Below are positions 1 through 10,366 of a stretch of 64,000 nucleotides of DNA, piece after piece. Below the pieces are notes generated by a model that saw only the letters and a list, made by a program, of their open reading frames with translations, was not told the origin of the DNA and did not search any database. Position 1 is the stretch's first letter, and every line of letters starts with the position of its first letter. Source of the stretch: Intestinibacillus massiliensis (GTDB taxonomy: Bacteria > Bacillota > Clostridia > Oscillospirales > Butyricicoccaceae); contig JAJUJC010000002.1 in NCBI GenBank assembly GCA_029267335.1, forward strand, positions 1 to 64,000, written 5' to 3'. Made by a program: the position numbers and the translations under genes.

Positions 1-142
1 CGCGGGCTGCTCTGCCGTGTCGGTCGGCTGCTCGGTCGCGGGCTGCTCTGCCGTGTCGGTCGGCTGCTCGGTCGCGGGCTGCTCTGCCGTGTCGGTCGGC
101 TGCTCGGTCGCGGGCTGCTCTGCCGTGTCGGTCGGCTGCTCC
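1..142. repeat. 36-bp tandem repeat, in frame within a coding region
   Basis: Three full identical 36-bp units lie at 26-61, 62-97 and 98-133, with part of a further unit at 1-25 and the first bases of another at 134-142. The array continues past the left edge. The period is a multiple of three and the units abut, so this is a coding repeat (12 residues per unit) and not a CRISPR array. Confidence 0.95.
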
Positions 143-591
143 ACGATGACCCATGTGCCGTCCGGCTGGAGTGTTTCCCCCTGCTCGTTCTGCACAGTGA
201 CGACGTTTGCAGGCTGCACGGATGCATCCTGCGGCAGATCGCCATCGACAGATGCGGTAACAAGTAGTGCCGCGTTGTCCTCCACCTTGACCTGCGCGAC
301 CAGTCTGCGTCCCTCCAGAGAGTGCAGCAAACGGGTCTGCAAATCCGCATTATCCTGCTCGGCGGACGCCTGCGGCAAATCTTCCACCGCAAGGTCGATT
401 CCGTCGCTGTGCGCCAGCAACGTATCCGCCACAGCATCCACATCGACAGCCGCGCGCAGCGCGGTAACCGATACGGTTTCCCGCATTGCTGCAAACGCGG
501 TCGTCAGGCCGGTATTGAGCACCAGCAGGATCATGACGATCCCGGCGGTCACCCTGCGCAGCCGTTTTTTATGCATCACGCTCGTTCTCAT
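1..591 (-). CDS. Secreted protein with tandem 12-residue repeats (C-terminal part beyond window)
   Basis: The reading frame opens at ATG 591 and runs off the left edge without a stop, giving 197 visible codons. Residues 1-35 form a signal peptide: a basic start (HKKRLRR) and a hydrophobic core (IVMILLVLNTGL) ending near AFAA, so export is expected. Residues 36 to about 150 form a region I do not recognise. From about residue 150 it runs in exact 12-residue repeats reading TAEQPATEQPTD. Pro/Thr/Glu/Gln-rich repeats of this sort usually act as a wall-spanning stalk or linker. AGGGGTGA lies just upstream; GTG 600 is an alternative start. Function unknown. Confidence 0.75.
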   Translation of the reverse strand, partial: MRTSVMHKKRLRRVTAGIVMILLVLNTGLTTAFAAMRETVSVTALRAAVDVDAVADTLLAHSDGIDLAVEDLPQASAEQDNADLQTRLLHSLEGRRLVAQVKVEDNAALLVTASVDGDLPQDASVQPANVVTVQNEQGETLQPDGTWVIVEQPTDTAEQPATEQPTDTAEQPATEQPTDTAEQPATEQPTDTAEQPA

Positions 592-1010
592 GCGTCTCAC
601 CCCTATTCCTTCAAATTGCCTTGCTTTATACCTAGTGTATACCACTGTGGTTACACAGGAGTTACAAATCCAATTTTCCCAAAAAATTTTTTTGTGATTT
701 TAATTTTCCTATTTTTATGCACTTTGCACTATTTGTCGTATTTTGTAATCCACTTTTTAGGTGTTATCGTGTGGTGTGTATTTCCGTTTTCGTGCCATTT
801 TGCATTCTTTTTTCATGTGTTTTTTATTTTATTACATTTCTTCTCGCAATATCAAAATTATTTTCGCGTTATATCCGCCTGTTTAACATGGATTTTGCTG
901 CTTTTGTGTGTCATATGCAGCCTTTTATGAAATTACCGTTTCGGTTACAAACCCGGTAACAGCATTTCAGGGGCTTACTGCTGTTTTGGTAACAGCTCTG
1001 CGACGTGCAC
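592..1010. other. AT-rich intergenic region upstream of the secreted repeat protein
   Basis: About 420 bases with no credible gene. The part from about 660 to 950 is strikingly T-rich on the plus strand, unlike the GC-rich surroundings. It holds an inverted repeat at 635-656 and two direct GGTAACAGC copies at 955-963 and 988-996. It probably carries the promoter and control sites of the minus-strand gene starting at 591, but I could not fix a convincing -35/-10 pair. Confidence 0.6.
635..656. promoter_or_regulatory. Inverted repeat, candidate operator
   Basis: Near-perfect inverted repeat in which GTGTA and ACCAC on the left are mirrored by GTGGT and TACAC on the right. It lies 44 bases upstream of ATG 591 on the minus strand, where a repressor or activator could act. 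The binding protein is unknown. Confidence 0.4.
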
Positions 1011-1051
1011 AAAAAAGACACCGGTCACGGTGTCCGTCCGTGACCGGTGTC
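1011..1051 (-). terminator. Rho-independent terminator after ptsH
   Basis: Perfect 14-bp stem (1017-1030 with 1038-1051), 7-base loop, and a run of six T on the minus strand (1011-1016). It ends the glcT-ptsG-ptsH transcript. Confidence 0.93.
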
Positions 1052-1098
1052 TGCATGAAAAGGGGGTATTGTGAAAGGGGATCGCCCCTATTAGGGCC

Positions 1099-1356
1099 TT
1101 AGAGATTTTCCGTCAGGAACTTCTCGAGCGCTGCGGCGCAGGCTTCCTCGTCCTCACCCTCGACTGTAACGGTAACAACATCGCCCTGCTTGATGCCCAT
1201 GCCCATGAGTGCCATCAGCTTGCGCATGTCGCTCTTCTTATCGCCCTTGGCGATGGTTGCGGTGCTGCTGAAGCCCTTTGCTTCCTTGACCAGCAGACCT
1301 GCCGGACGTGCGTGGATGCCCAGCGCATCCTGGATCGTGTACTCGAACTGCTTCAT
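1099..1356 (-). CDS. ptsH: HPr phosphocarrier protein of the PTS, Ser-46 replaced by Lys
   Basis: 85 residues, the usual HPr length. HPr takes phosphate from PEP via enzyme I on His-15 and passes it to EIIA domains. His-15 sits in the expected GIHARPAG motif. Aligned without gaps to B. subtilis HPr, position 46 is Lys (DMRKLMALMGMG) rather than the Ser phosphorylated by HPr kinase for CcpA-mediated catabolite repression. Start ATG 1356 follows TAGGAGGAAAC; the frame is open further upstream but there is no better start. It lies 31 bases after the EIICBA gene in the same transcript, so expression should follow the sugar permease. Enzyme I and HPr kinase are not in the window. Confidence 0.95.
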   Translation of the reverse strand: MKQFEYTIQDALGIHARPAGLLVKEAKGFSSTATIAKGDKKSDMRKLMALMGMGIKQGDVVTVTVEGEDEEACAAALEKFLTENL

Positions 1357-1387
1357 GATGTTTCCTCCTATAGTATGAACGTCAGGC

Positions 1388-3469
1388 TCAGCCGCGCACA
1401 TGCAGCAGCGACTCTCCCGCTTTTATTGTACCTGTTTTCTGCGCTTCAATCAACTGATATTCGTCTGTGTTGCAAACGATGAGCGGTGTGGTGAGCGGAT
1501 AGCCCGCGGCGCGGATCGCATCCATGTCGAAGGTGATGAGCGTATCGCCCTTTTTGACCTGCTGTCCCTCGCTGACCGCGTAAGTGAATCCCTGACCGCC
1601 CAACTTTACGGTATTGATGCCGATGTGCATGAGCAGCTCTGCGCCGCCCGCGGTGGTCATGCCGATCGCGTGACCGGTCTCAAACAGCGTAGAGATCTCG
1701 CCGTCCGCCGGCGCGACCAATTTGCCCTCGCTCGGCTCGATCGCAATGCCGTCGCCCAGTGCGCGGCTTGCAAAGGCTTCGTCCTCCACCTGCTCGAGCG
1801 GTACGACCGTACCGGTCAGGCAGCTTGCAAGGATCTCTTCCTTGGTCTGCGCGGATGCTGCCGCGGGTGCGGCGACCGCTGCCGGTGCATTGGATGCCGC
1901 CGTCTGCATATAGTCTGCAAGACGCGACTTGATGACCGCAACCTGTGGGCCATAAATGACCTGCACGCCGTTGCCGCGATGGATCACGCCCGACGCGCCC
2001 GACTGCTTGAGCGTCGCGTCGGTCACCTTGGCGCTGTCCGCGACCGTGACACGCAGACGGGTCGCGCAGCAATCCAGATCGACGATGTTCGCCTTGCCGC
2101 CCAGACCTTCCAGAATGAGCGCGCTGACCGTGTCGCCCTGTGCTTCCTTGCGCGCATTGACATCCGCACGGGTGTACAGCTTGACTTCCTCGGTGTCGTC
2201 ACGACCCGGGGTCTTGTAGTCGAACTTGGTGATCATGAACTTGAACACGAAGTAGTAAACGAAGAAATAGATCACGCCGACGATCGGGATCCAGATCCAG
2301 TGGCTCTTTGCATTGCCCTGTAGGATGCCGAACAGCGTCAGGTCGATCACGCCGCCCGAGAACGTCATGCCGACGCCGACGTTCAGGATGTGCATGATCA
2401 TATAGGATGCGCCCGCAAGGATGCAGTGTACGACATACATGGGCACTGCGACGAACAGGAACGTGAATTCGATCGGCTCGGTGATACCGGTCAGCATTGC
2501 GGTGAGCGCTGCGGACAAAAGCAGACCGCCGACCAGCTTACGCTTCTCCGGCTTTGCACAGCGGTACATTGCGAGTGCAGCGCCGGGCAGACCGAAGATC
2601 ATGAACGGGAACTTACCCGACATAAAGCGGGTCGCGGAGACCGAGAATACCGTGGTGGACTTGGACGCGAGCTCTGCGAAGAAGATGTTCTGTGCGCCTG
2701 CGATGGTCGCGCCGTCGATGACTGCCGTGCCGCCGACCGCGGTCTGCCAGAAAGGCATATAGAACACATGGTGCAGACCGAAGGGAATGAGTGCGCGCTC
2801 GATGATGCCGTAGATGAACGTGCCTGCGTAACCGGAGGCGAGCACGAGCTGACCCAGTGCGGCGATGCCCGCCTGCACGACCGGCCAGATATAGAACATC
2901 GCCATACCGACGACCAGATAGACGACCGAGGAGATGATGGGCACGAAGCGCGTGCCGCCGAAGAAGGACAGCACCTGCGGCAGCTCGATCTTATAGAAGC
3001 GGTTGTGGAGCGCCGCAACGCCCAGACCGACAATGATACCGCCGAACACGCCCATTTGCAGCGTCGTGATGCCGAGTGCGGTCGTGGTGGAGTTCGCCGC
3101 CATCGCCTCTACGCCGCCGTGCGCGGTGATGAGTGCGCTGATCGCGGTGTTCATAATGATATAGGCGACCGCGCCGGACAGCGCCGCGACCTCTTTTTCC
3201 TGCTTTGCCATGCCGATCGCGACGCCCATCGCGAACAGCAGTGCAAGGTTGCCGAATACCGCCCCGCCCGTCTGCGCCATGATGTCGAGAATGGTGTAGA
3301 TCAGCGTGCCCGGATGAATCAATCCGTTCAGGCCGTACGCTGCGAGCATGGTTTCATTGGTGAACGAGCCGCCGATGCCAAGCAGCAGACCCGCGACCGG
3401 CAGCAGCGCGATCGGCAGCATAAACGATCTGCCAACGCGCTGCAGCACGCCGAATATCTTGTCTTTCAT
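1388..3469 (-). CDS. ptsG: PTS glucose-type permease, fused EIICBA
   Basis: 693 residues. Imports and phosphorylates a hexose, most likely glucose; the glucosamine/N-acetylglucosamine permeases are close relatives. The EIIC membrane domain (about 1-420) has the LMLPIALLPVAG-type start and the GITEPIEF sugar-site motif. EIIB (about 450-520) carries the phospho-Cys in CATRLRV (Cys-468). An Ala/Pro linker (about 525-545) leads to EIIA (about 550-693), with the active His in LLMHIGINTV (His-615) and the partner His-600. Start ATG 3469 follows GGGAGGAAC; the open frame further upstream covers the leader terminator. The RAT/terminator leader and the antiterminator gene just upstream favour glucose as substrate. 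Confidence 0.9.
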   Translation of the reverse strand: MKDKIFGVLQRVGRSFMLPIALLPVAGLLLGIGGSFTNETMLAAYGLNGLIHPGTLIYTILDIMAQTGGAVFGNLALLFAMGVAIGMAKQEKEVAALSGAVAYIIMNTAISALITAHGGVEAMAANSTTTALGITTLQMGVFGGIIVGLGVAALHNRFYKIELPQVLSFFGGTRFVPIISSVVYLVVGMAMFYIWPVVQAGIAALGQLVLASGYAGTFIYGIIERALIPFGLHHVFYMPFWQTAVGGTAVIDGATIAGAQNIFFAELASKSTTVFSVSATRFMSGKFPFMIFGLPGAALAMYRCAKPEKRKLVGGLLLSAALTAMLTGITEPIEFTFLFVAVPMYVVHCILAGASYMIMHILNVGVGMTFSGGVIDLTLFGILQGNAKSHWIWIPIVGVIYFFVYYFVFKFMITKFDYKTPGRDDTEEVKLYTRADVNARKEAQGDTVSALILEGLGGKANIVDLDCCATRLRVTVADSAKVTDATLKQSGASGVIHRGNGVQVIYGPQVAVIKSRLADYMQTAASNAPAAVAAPAAASAQTKEEILASCLTGTVVPLEQVEDEAFASRALGDGIAIEPSEGKLVAPADGEISTLFETGHAIGMTTAGGAELLMHIGINTVKLGGQGFTYAVSEGQQVKKGDTLITFDMDAIRAAGYPLTTPLIVCNTDEYQLIEAQKTGTIKAGESLLHVRG

Positions 3470-3601
3470 GGTGTAGTTCCTCCCTGTTGTTGCGGAACGC
3501 GCCGCCTGTGCGGGCGGCGCGCCCCTGTTTGCTTGTTTTTTCTCTTTTCTTCTCTCGTCTCTCGCGCGCTCTCCGGCCGGTCGAGCACGCGCGTGGCAAA
3601 T

Positions 3602-3655
3602 AAAAAAACCTATACCGCGCGAGCCGGACGTCCCAGGCTCGCGCAGCATAGGTTT
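3602..3655 (-). terminator. Regulated leader terminator between glcT and ptsG
   Basis: Stem AAACCTAT plus GCGCGAGCC (3606-3613, 3617-3625) pairs with the complementary arm at 3636-3655, followed on the minus strand by a run of seven T. Its 5' arm shares bases with the 3' part of the RAT site, the arrangement needed for antitermination. Confidence 0.92.
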
Positions 3656-3690
3656 AGCCCATGGAAGTAAATAACTCCGGTTACTATCCT
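3649..3690 (-). promoter_or_regulatory. RAT (ribonucleic antiterminator) site for the GlcT/LicT-type protein
   Basis: On the minus strand GGATAGTAACCGG is followed about 20 bases later by GGGCTAAACCTA. This matches the known RAT layout (GGATTGTTAC ... GGCAAAACC). The last bases fall inside the first arm of the following terminator, so binding of the antiterminator would block the terminator hairpin. Confidence 0.82.
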
Positions 3691-3718
3691 AACAAATTCT
3701 GCGCGGAAAATATTGATT

Positions 3719-4579
3719 TTATTCGATTTCCCGTCCATCGGGATTGATACGCTTGAGGTGGATGGTCAAAAAGATCAGTTCCTCGTCCGACATTTTCTTG
3801 TGCCAGGTGTTCTCCGCATAGGCGGCGACGCACTCGGCGCACCGGTAATGCTCGGGACAGTTGCGCGCGATCAGCGTGCGGAACATCTCATCATGCGCGA
3901 GGTTATCGGTCGATTCCGTGCCCTGAAAGACGCGCTGCGCGAAAAAGCGCATGTGCACCGCCAGACGGCTGAAATCGAGCGATTCGCGGTCGTAGGTTTT
4001 ATGGTAATAGTACTCGATGACCTGAATGCAGCCATCGACGAACTGCGTGATGTCGTTCATAACGCTCATGCTGGTGTTCAGCTCCGCGTTGACGATGTGC
4101 AGCGCGATGAAGCCCGCCTCGTCCTTGGAAAGCGCAACGCCGAGCTGCTGCTCGATGCGTTCGAGGCAATCCCGACCGAGTTGGTATTCCGCAGGGTAAT
4201 AGTCGCGGATGGGCTGCATGAGCGGATTTTTGAAGGAAATGCCGTTTTGCTTGCGCTCGATGGCAAAGCTGATATGGTCTGCAAGCGTGATGAGCAGGCT
4301 TTCGTTGAGCGTATAAGGCAGTCTCTCGCAAATCATGCGCACCAGTTCGTCGGTCAGCGTGAGGTGCTCGTAAGGGATGTGCTCCATGAGGTCGGCAAGC
4401 TTGCGCTGCACCGAGGGGCTGGTCATACGGTAGACCTTTTGGATGGTGTCCTCCTCGACCGTTTCGCCCGTTTTGCGTCCGAAGCCGATACCGCGCCCGC
4501 TCACGATGAGTTCGCAGTCGGTCGCGTCGGTGACGCACAGAATATTGTTATTGATTACCTTTTTGACGACATAGCTCAT
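3719..4579 (-). CDS. glcT: BglG/LicT/GlcT-family transcriptional antiterminator
   Basis: 286 residues, family length. An N-terminal RNA-binding CAT domain (about 1-55, starting MSYVVKKVINNNILCV) precedes two PRD domains. The four regulatory histidines phosphorylated by HPr or EIIB are all present: His-102 (ADHISFA) and His-161 (IALHIVNAE) in PRD1, His-209 (LAVHMRFF) and His-274 (LTIHLKRI) in PRD2. Start ATG 4579 is preferred because AAAGGA sits 8 bases upstream; ATG 4585 is too close to it. The protein is expected to bind the RAT upstream of the EIICBA gene and allow read-through when sugar flux dephosphorylates it. Which sugar it senses is inferred from the neighbour. Confidence 0.9.
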   Translation of the reverse strand: MSYVVKKVINNNILCVTDATDCELIVSGRGIGFGRKTGETVEEDTIQKVYRMTSPSVQRKLADLMEHIPYEHLTLTDELVRMICERLPYTLNESLLITLADHISFAIERKQNGISFKNPLMQPIRDYYPAEYQLGRDCLERIEQQLGVALSKDEAGFIALHIVNAELNTSMSVMNDITQFVDGCIQVIEYYYHKTYDRESLDFSRLAVHMRFFAQRVFQGTESTDNLAHDEMFRTLIARNCPEHYRCAECVAAYAENTWHKKMSDEELIFLTIHLKRINPDGREIE

Positions 4580-4870
4580 GCTCATTTTCCTTTGCCTTTC
4601 GGCACACGGGCAAAAAATAATCCAACCCCGTACCAGAATGAATCGTGCGGCGGACAAACGCCTGCCGTTGTTCTTGCTGTACAGAGTTGGTTAAGCCTAT
4701 CGATCGTTTGTCAATAGTAACATTCCAACATCCCGTCATGTTCTGCTATTATGCTACTATCTGTACTACCATTTTGTCAAGCGGCTTTGTGAACAAATTG
4801 TGCATTTCCACGTTCTGTACAACTTTTGACGCGTGTTTTTGTATATTCTACTTTAAAAACTTTTGCGGCG
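4580..4870. other. Intergenic region upstream of glcT
   Basis: About 290 bases without a gene, AT-rich from 4690 on. It carries a candidate glcT promoter (4751-4780) and a second TTGACA on the minus strand at 4709-4714 that lacks a good -10. Confidence 0.5.
4751..4780 (-). promoter_or_regulatory. Candidate promoter of glcT
   Basis: TTGACA (4775-4780) and TAGCAT (4751-4756) with an 18-base spacer on the minus strand, about 170 bases upstream of the glcT start. The -10 is weak. Confidence 0.4.
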
Positions 4871-4875
4871 GTGGG

Positions 4876-4917
4876 AAATCAAACCCCCGCGTCCCGCTCG
4901 AAAACGGGGCGCGGGGG
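4876..4917 (-). terminator. Terminator after ppdK
   Basis: GC-rich arms 4884-4896 and 4905-4917 form a 13-bp stem with one mismatch, followed on the minus strand by TTTGATTT. It lies 15 bases past the ppdK stop. Confidence 0.75.
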
Positions 4918-4931
4918 CAGACAGATACGAC

Positions 4932-7559
<2,628 letters not shown>

Positions 7560-7623
7560 GTTGTTTGTTTCCTCCAATCGTGCCTTGCCGTTCGCATCCA
7601 TATTTACTCAATTTCACGATAGA

Positions 7624-7632
7624 ATTATACCA
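7624..7632 (-). promoter_or_regulatory. Extended -10 promoter of ppdK
   Basis: TGGTATAAT on the minus strand (TG, one base, then TATAAT at 7624-7629), 65 bases upstream of the ppdK start. There is no good -35, as is usual for extended -10 promoters. Confidence 0.55.
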
Positions 7633-7639
7633 TATTTTT

Positions 7640-7938
7640 CTCTGGCTCTTCCACTGGGGGATTTCACGAAACCCGCACGCCACCCTTGTATAATTTCACT
7701 ACAAAAATTATTTTAGTTGGTTTTATCCCTGTATACTATACCTTTATCCCGTTTATGCAAACGTTTTCGTTTTGGTGAAAGATTATCATTTTTTGTAGTT
7801 TTATTGGTCTATCCTGCGTTTTTGTAGGATAAAACGGATTTGCATATCCGAGGTCGTGGGTCGGGTCTTTTTGCAGCCTTTCCTGCATAGGCGGGTGCAA
7901 CGCGGTGCAAAACCCGCAAACCAACCTGTTTTGCGCAC
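7640..7938. other. Intergenic region upstream of ppdK
   Basis: About 300 bases without a gene. It contains TGCAAACGTTTTCG at 7756-7769, one base off the cre/LacI-type consensus TGNAANCGNNNNCA, and a short hairpin (TATCCTGC/GTAGGATA) near 7811-7832. The cre-like site is about 130 bases from the ppdK promoter, so its role is doubtful. Confidence 0.4.
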
Positions 7939-7978
7939 AAAAAAAGCCTGTCCGACCGCAACTAGCGGCAGGACAGGC
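7939..7978 (-). terminator. Terminator after the membrane protein gene
   Basis: GCCTGTCC and GGACAGGC arms with extra GC pairs inside, followed by seven T on the minus strand (7939-7945). Confidence 0.9.
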
Positions 7979-7990
7979 AAACAGCTCCAC

Positions 7991-8857
7991 TCAGTGGCGC
8001 GGGGCGTAATCGAGGTGACGGGTGGCGAGAACGAGGTTCGCGAGCAGATACACGGACGCCGCACCGAAGCACGCGTAACGCAGCACAGCTTCCATGGTCA
8101 GCGTGATGGTACCGCCGCCGAGCAGCCCGTACACCAGATAGCCGCCGACGCAGGTCCACGAAAAGAATACGCCAAGTGCGGACGCAAACACGAACCGCGC
8201 AGGGTTCGAGCGCGCATACAGGAAGCCCGCGATCGAATAGAACGCGAACACGAGCGCGATCGCCGCGAACAGCTCAAACGCGTAGAGCGAGACAAACGGG
8301 CTTGCACCGTTGTCTTTAAAGGTGATGATGAGGTCGAAGCACGCCCAGAACATGGGCACGAGGGTAAACGCCGCGTGGCTTTCCGTCATCGTACCGCGCG
8401 CCTGCACGGATGCGACCAGAATGAACGCCACCATCGACAGCAGCGCAAGCAGCCACAGCGGAATAAGCGGCAGCACCGTGGTCAGCACGGACGGCTGGGT
8501 CTCGAGCATGGTCTGCGCCCCCGTGCCTGTACCTGTCGCGAGCAGATACAGACCGCCTGCGCCCGCCGCGCCCATTGCCAGACCGCACAGCACCGCGATC
8601 GTCTTATAGCCGGTCGACGAGCAGCCGAACGTGTCCTCGAACAACGCGCCGCGCTGTCCGCGGAAGCCGTGCCCGAGCACATAAAACAGCACCACCATCG
8701 CGATCGACAGCGCAACGAGCGCGGTCTGCGGCACATTGCCCGGAATTGGCAGACCGGTCCCCTCTTCATACCCGCCGTGCAGGTTCAGCCCGCGCAGCAC
8801 CGCTCCTACGATGCCTGCCAGTGCCGCAAACACAGGGATATATCGCTTCAATTTCAT
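7991..8857 (-). CDS. Multi-pass membrane protein, unknown function
   Basis: 288 residues with about eight hydrophobic segments spaced along the whole length. I do not recognise the family. The start is ATG 8857 (MKLKRYIPVFAALAG), 8 bases after GGAGGC; an upstream in-frame start has no ribosome site. It has its own promoter (8899-8927) and terminator (7939-7978), so it is a single-gene unit. No catalytic or transport motif stands out. Base composition matches the neighbours, with no sign of transfer. Confidence 0.8.
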   Translation of the reverse strand: MKLKRYIPVFAALAGIVGAVLRGLNLHGGYEEGTGLPIPGNVPQTALVALSIAMVVLFYVLGHGFRGQRGALFEDTFGCSSTGYKTIAVLCGLAMGAAGAGGLYLLATGTGTGAQTMLETQPSVLTTVLPLIPLWLLALLSMVAFILVASVQARGTMTESHAAFTLVPMFWACFDLIITFKDNGASPFVSLYAFELFAAIALVFAFYSIAGFLYARSNPARFVFASALGVFFSWTCVGGYLVYGLLGGGTITLTMEAVLRYACFGAASVYLLANLVLATRHLDYAPRH

Positions 8858-8898
8858 ACAAAACGCCTCCAGCGCGATCAAAATTCACAGATGGTATC

Positions 8899-8927
8899 AG
8901 TATAGCACAGTTTTGCGCGAAATCCAA
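8899..8927 (-). promoter_or_regulatory. Promoter of the membrane protein gene
   Basis: TTGGAT (8922-8927), 17-base spacer, TATACT (8899-8904) on the minus strand, about 40 bases upstream of ATG 8857. Confidence 0.65.
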
Positions 8928-8936
8928 GTCATCTGC

Positions 8937-8973
8937 AAAAAAGAAGGACGGGTGGAAGCGTGTCCGTCCGTCC
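8937..8973 (-). terminator. Probable terminator after the antiporter gene
   Basis: GGACGG/CCGTCC arms followed by TTCTTTTTT on the minus strand, just past the stop at 8984. The stem is only about 6 bp. Confidence 0.55.
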
Positions 8974-8983
8974 CTCTGTCGGG

Positions 8984-10174
8984 TCAGGTGTGGGGTTCGG
9001 GCTGCGGCGGATCGTTCCGCATCACGATCTTGAGCAAAATGGGGGTGATGAGCGTCGTCACGATGACGACGAGCACGATCGCAGGGAACATATGCGCATC
9101 CACCAACCCCGCTTGTGCGCCCTTCTGCGCGACGATGAGCGCGACCTCGCCGCGTGAGATCATACCCACACCGACCGATACCGCCTCATGCATACGGAAG
9201 CCGCACGCCTTCGCGCCCAGACCGCAGCCGAGGATCTTCGTCAGGATCGCGACCGCGAGCAGCGCGATGGAAAAGCCAAACAACTTGCCGGACATGCCGG
9301 TCAACTCGGTTTTGATGCCGATACTTGCGAAAAAGACCGGTGAAAAGAACATATACGAGATAATCGTCATTTTTTTCGCGATATAGGAGCGCGTGCGCAT
9401 GATATTGCACAGGATGAGACCGGCAAAATAGGCGCCTGTGATGTCCGCGATGCCAAACAGCGCCTCGGACAAATAGCTCATAAACAGGCAGAATACCAGA
9501 CCGCCGATCGCGACGCGGCGCTTTTCGCCCCACGTCGAGTCCATGCGCTCAAAAATCTTATGTGCGACGAAGCCGACCGCCGCCACGAACAGGAAAAACA
9601 GCCCGATACGTCCGAGCACAATATGGATGCGTACCGACTCATCCGTAAACGCGGAGAGCACGGTCAGCGCGATCAGACCGAGCACATCGTCGATGACCGC
9701 CGCGCCCAAGATCGCCGTGCCGACCTTGCCGTGCAGCCGTCCCATTTCGCGCAGGGTCTCGACCGTGATGGAGACCGAGGTCGCGGTCAGCACCACGCCG
9801 ATGAACATGCCCTTGAGCACATGCTCGGGATCGGCGCCGCTGCCGAAAAAGCCTTCATAGCACAGGTAGCCGCCCGCGAGCGGCACGAGCACACCGATGA
9901 GCGCAATGACAAACGAGGCGACGCCGGTCTTTTTCAGTTCCTTGAGTTCGGTGTCCAGACCCGCGCCAAACATCAGGACTATGACGCCGATTTCCGAGGT
10001 TTTTGTCAAAAAATCGGTTTCCGACACCATTCCCAGTACGCTCGGCCCGAGCAGGATGCCGGCAAGCAACGCGCCCACCACCTGCGGCATGTGCACGCGC
10101 TCGGACAGCAGCCCAAGCACCTTCGTCGATAATAAAATGATCGCCAAAACCAATAAAAACTGATATGATTCCAT
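8984..10174 (-). CDS. CPA2-type Na+/H+ or K+/H+ antiporter (KefB/NapA-like membrane domain)
   Basis: 396 residues, about 12 membrane segments, no C-terminal TrkA-N/RCK domain. The N-terminus has the family pattern of a GLLSERVHMPQVVGALLAGI segment followed by a LMFGAGLDTELKEL loop. The mid-protein AVIDDVLGLIAL motif carries the paired acidic residues used for cation/proton exchange. Start ATG 10174 lies 9 bases after AAGGGGG. It is expected to act in cytoplasmic membrane pH or cation homeostasis; the transported ion cannot be read from sequence. It has its own promoter at 10235-10263. Confidence 0.87.
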   Translation of the reverse strand: MESYQFLLVLAIILLSTKVLGLLSERVHMPQVVGALLAGILLGPSVLGMVSETDFLTKTSEIGVIVLMFGAGLDTELKELKKTGVASFVIALIGVLVPLAGGYLCYEGFFGSGADPEHVLKGMFIGVVLTATSVSITVETLREMGRLHGKVGTAILGAAVIDDVLGLIALTVLSAFTDESVRIHIVLGRIGLFFLFVAAVGFVAHKIFERMDSTWGEKRRVAIGGLVFCLFMSYLSEALFGIADITGAYFAGLILCNIMRTRSYIAKKMTIISYMFFSPVFFASIGIKTELTGMSGKLFGFSIALLAVAILTKILGCGLGAKACGFRMHEAVSVGVGMISRGEVALIVAQKGAQAGLVDAHMFPAIVLVVIVTTLITPILLKIVMRNDPPQPEPHT

Positions 10175-10234
10175 GCATTCATCCCCCTTGTGCCGGTGTT
10201 TGCCTGTCCAAAGGCTTCCCTGCCAATGTGTGCT

Positions 10235-10263
10235 ATTATACACCCTTTGTCTGTGGCGCGCAA
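10235..10263 (-). promoter_or_regulatory. Promoter of the antiporter gene
   Basis: TTGCGC (10258-10263), 17-base spacer, TATAAT (10235-10240) on the minus strand, 60 bases upstream of the start. Confidence 0.7.
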
Positions 10264-10287
10264 TGTAAAAAATGGCATATTTTCCTA

Positions 10288-10335
10288 TTTAAAGTAAACG
10301 AAAGCCGGCTTCCCAATGTATCTAGGGAAGCCGGC
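10288..10335 (-). terminator. Terminator after the permease/small protein operon
   Basis: Perfect 11-bp stem GCCGGCTTCCC/GGGAAGCCGGC (10304-10314, 10325-10335) followed on the minus strand by TTTCGTTTACTTT. Confidence 0.82.
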
Positions 10336-10366
10336 GGGGTAAAACGAGATGATTTCCGGGCAATTC

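Noticed and set aside
1-142. 36-bp repeats of the length typical for CRISPR
   Set aside because: The units abut with no spacers, are in frame with a protein, and keep a 12-residue period. No cas gene is near.
7756-7769. cre site for catabolite repression of ppdK
   Set aside because: It is one base off consensus, about 130 bases from the likely ppdK promoter, and the HPr in this window lacks Ser-46. Kept only as a note in the intergenic entry.
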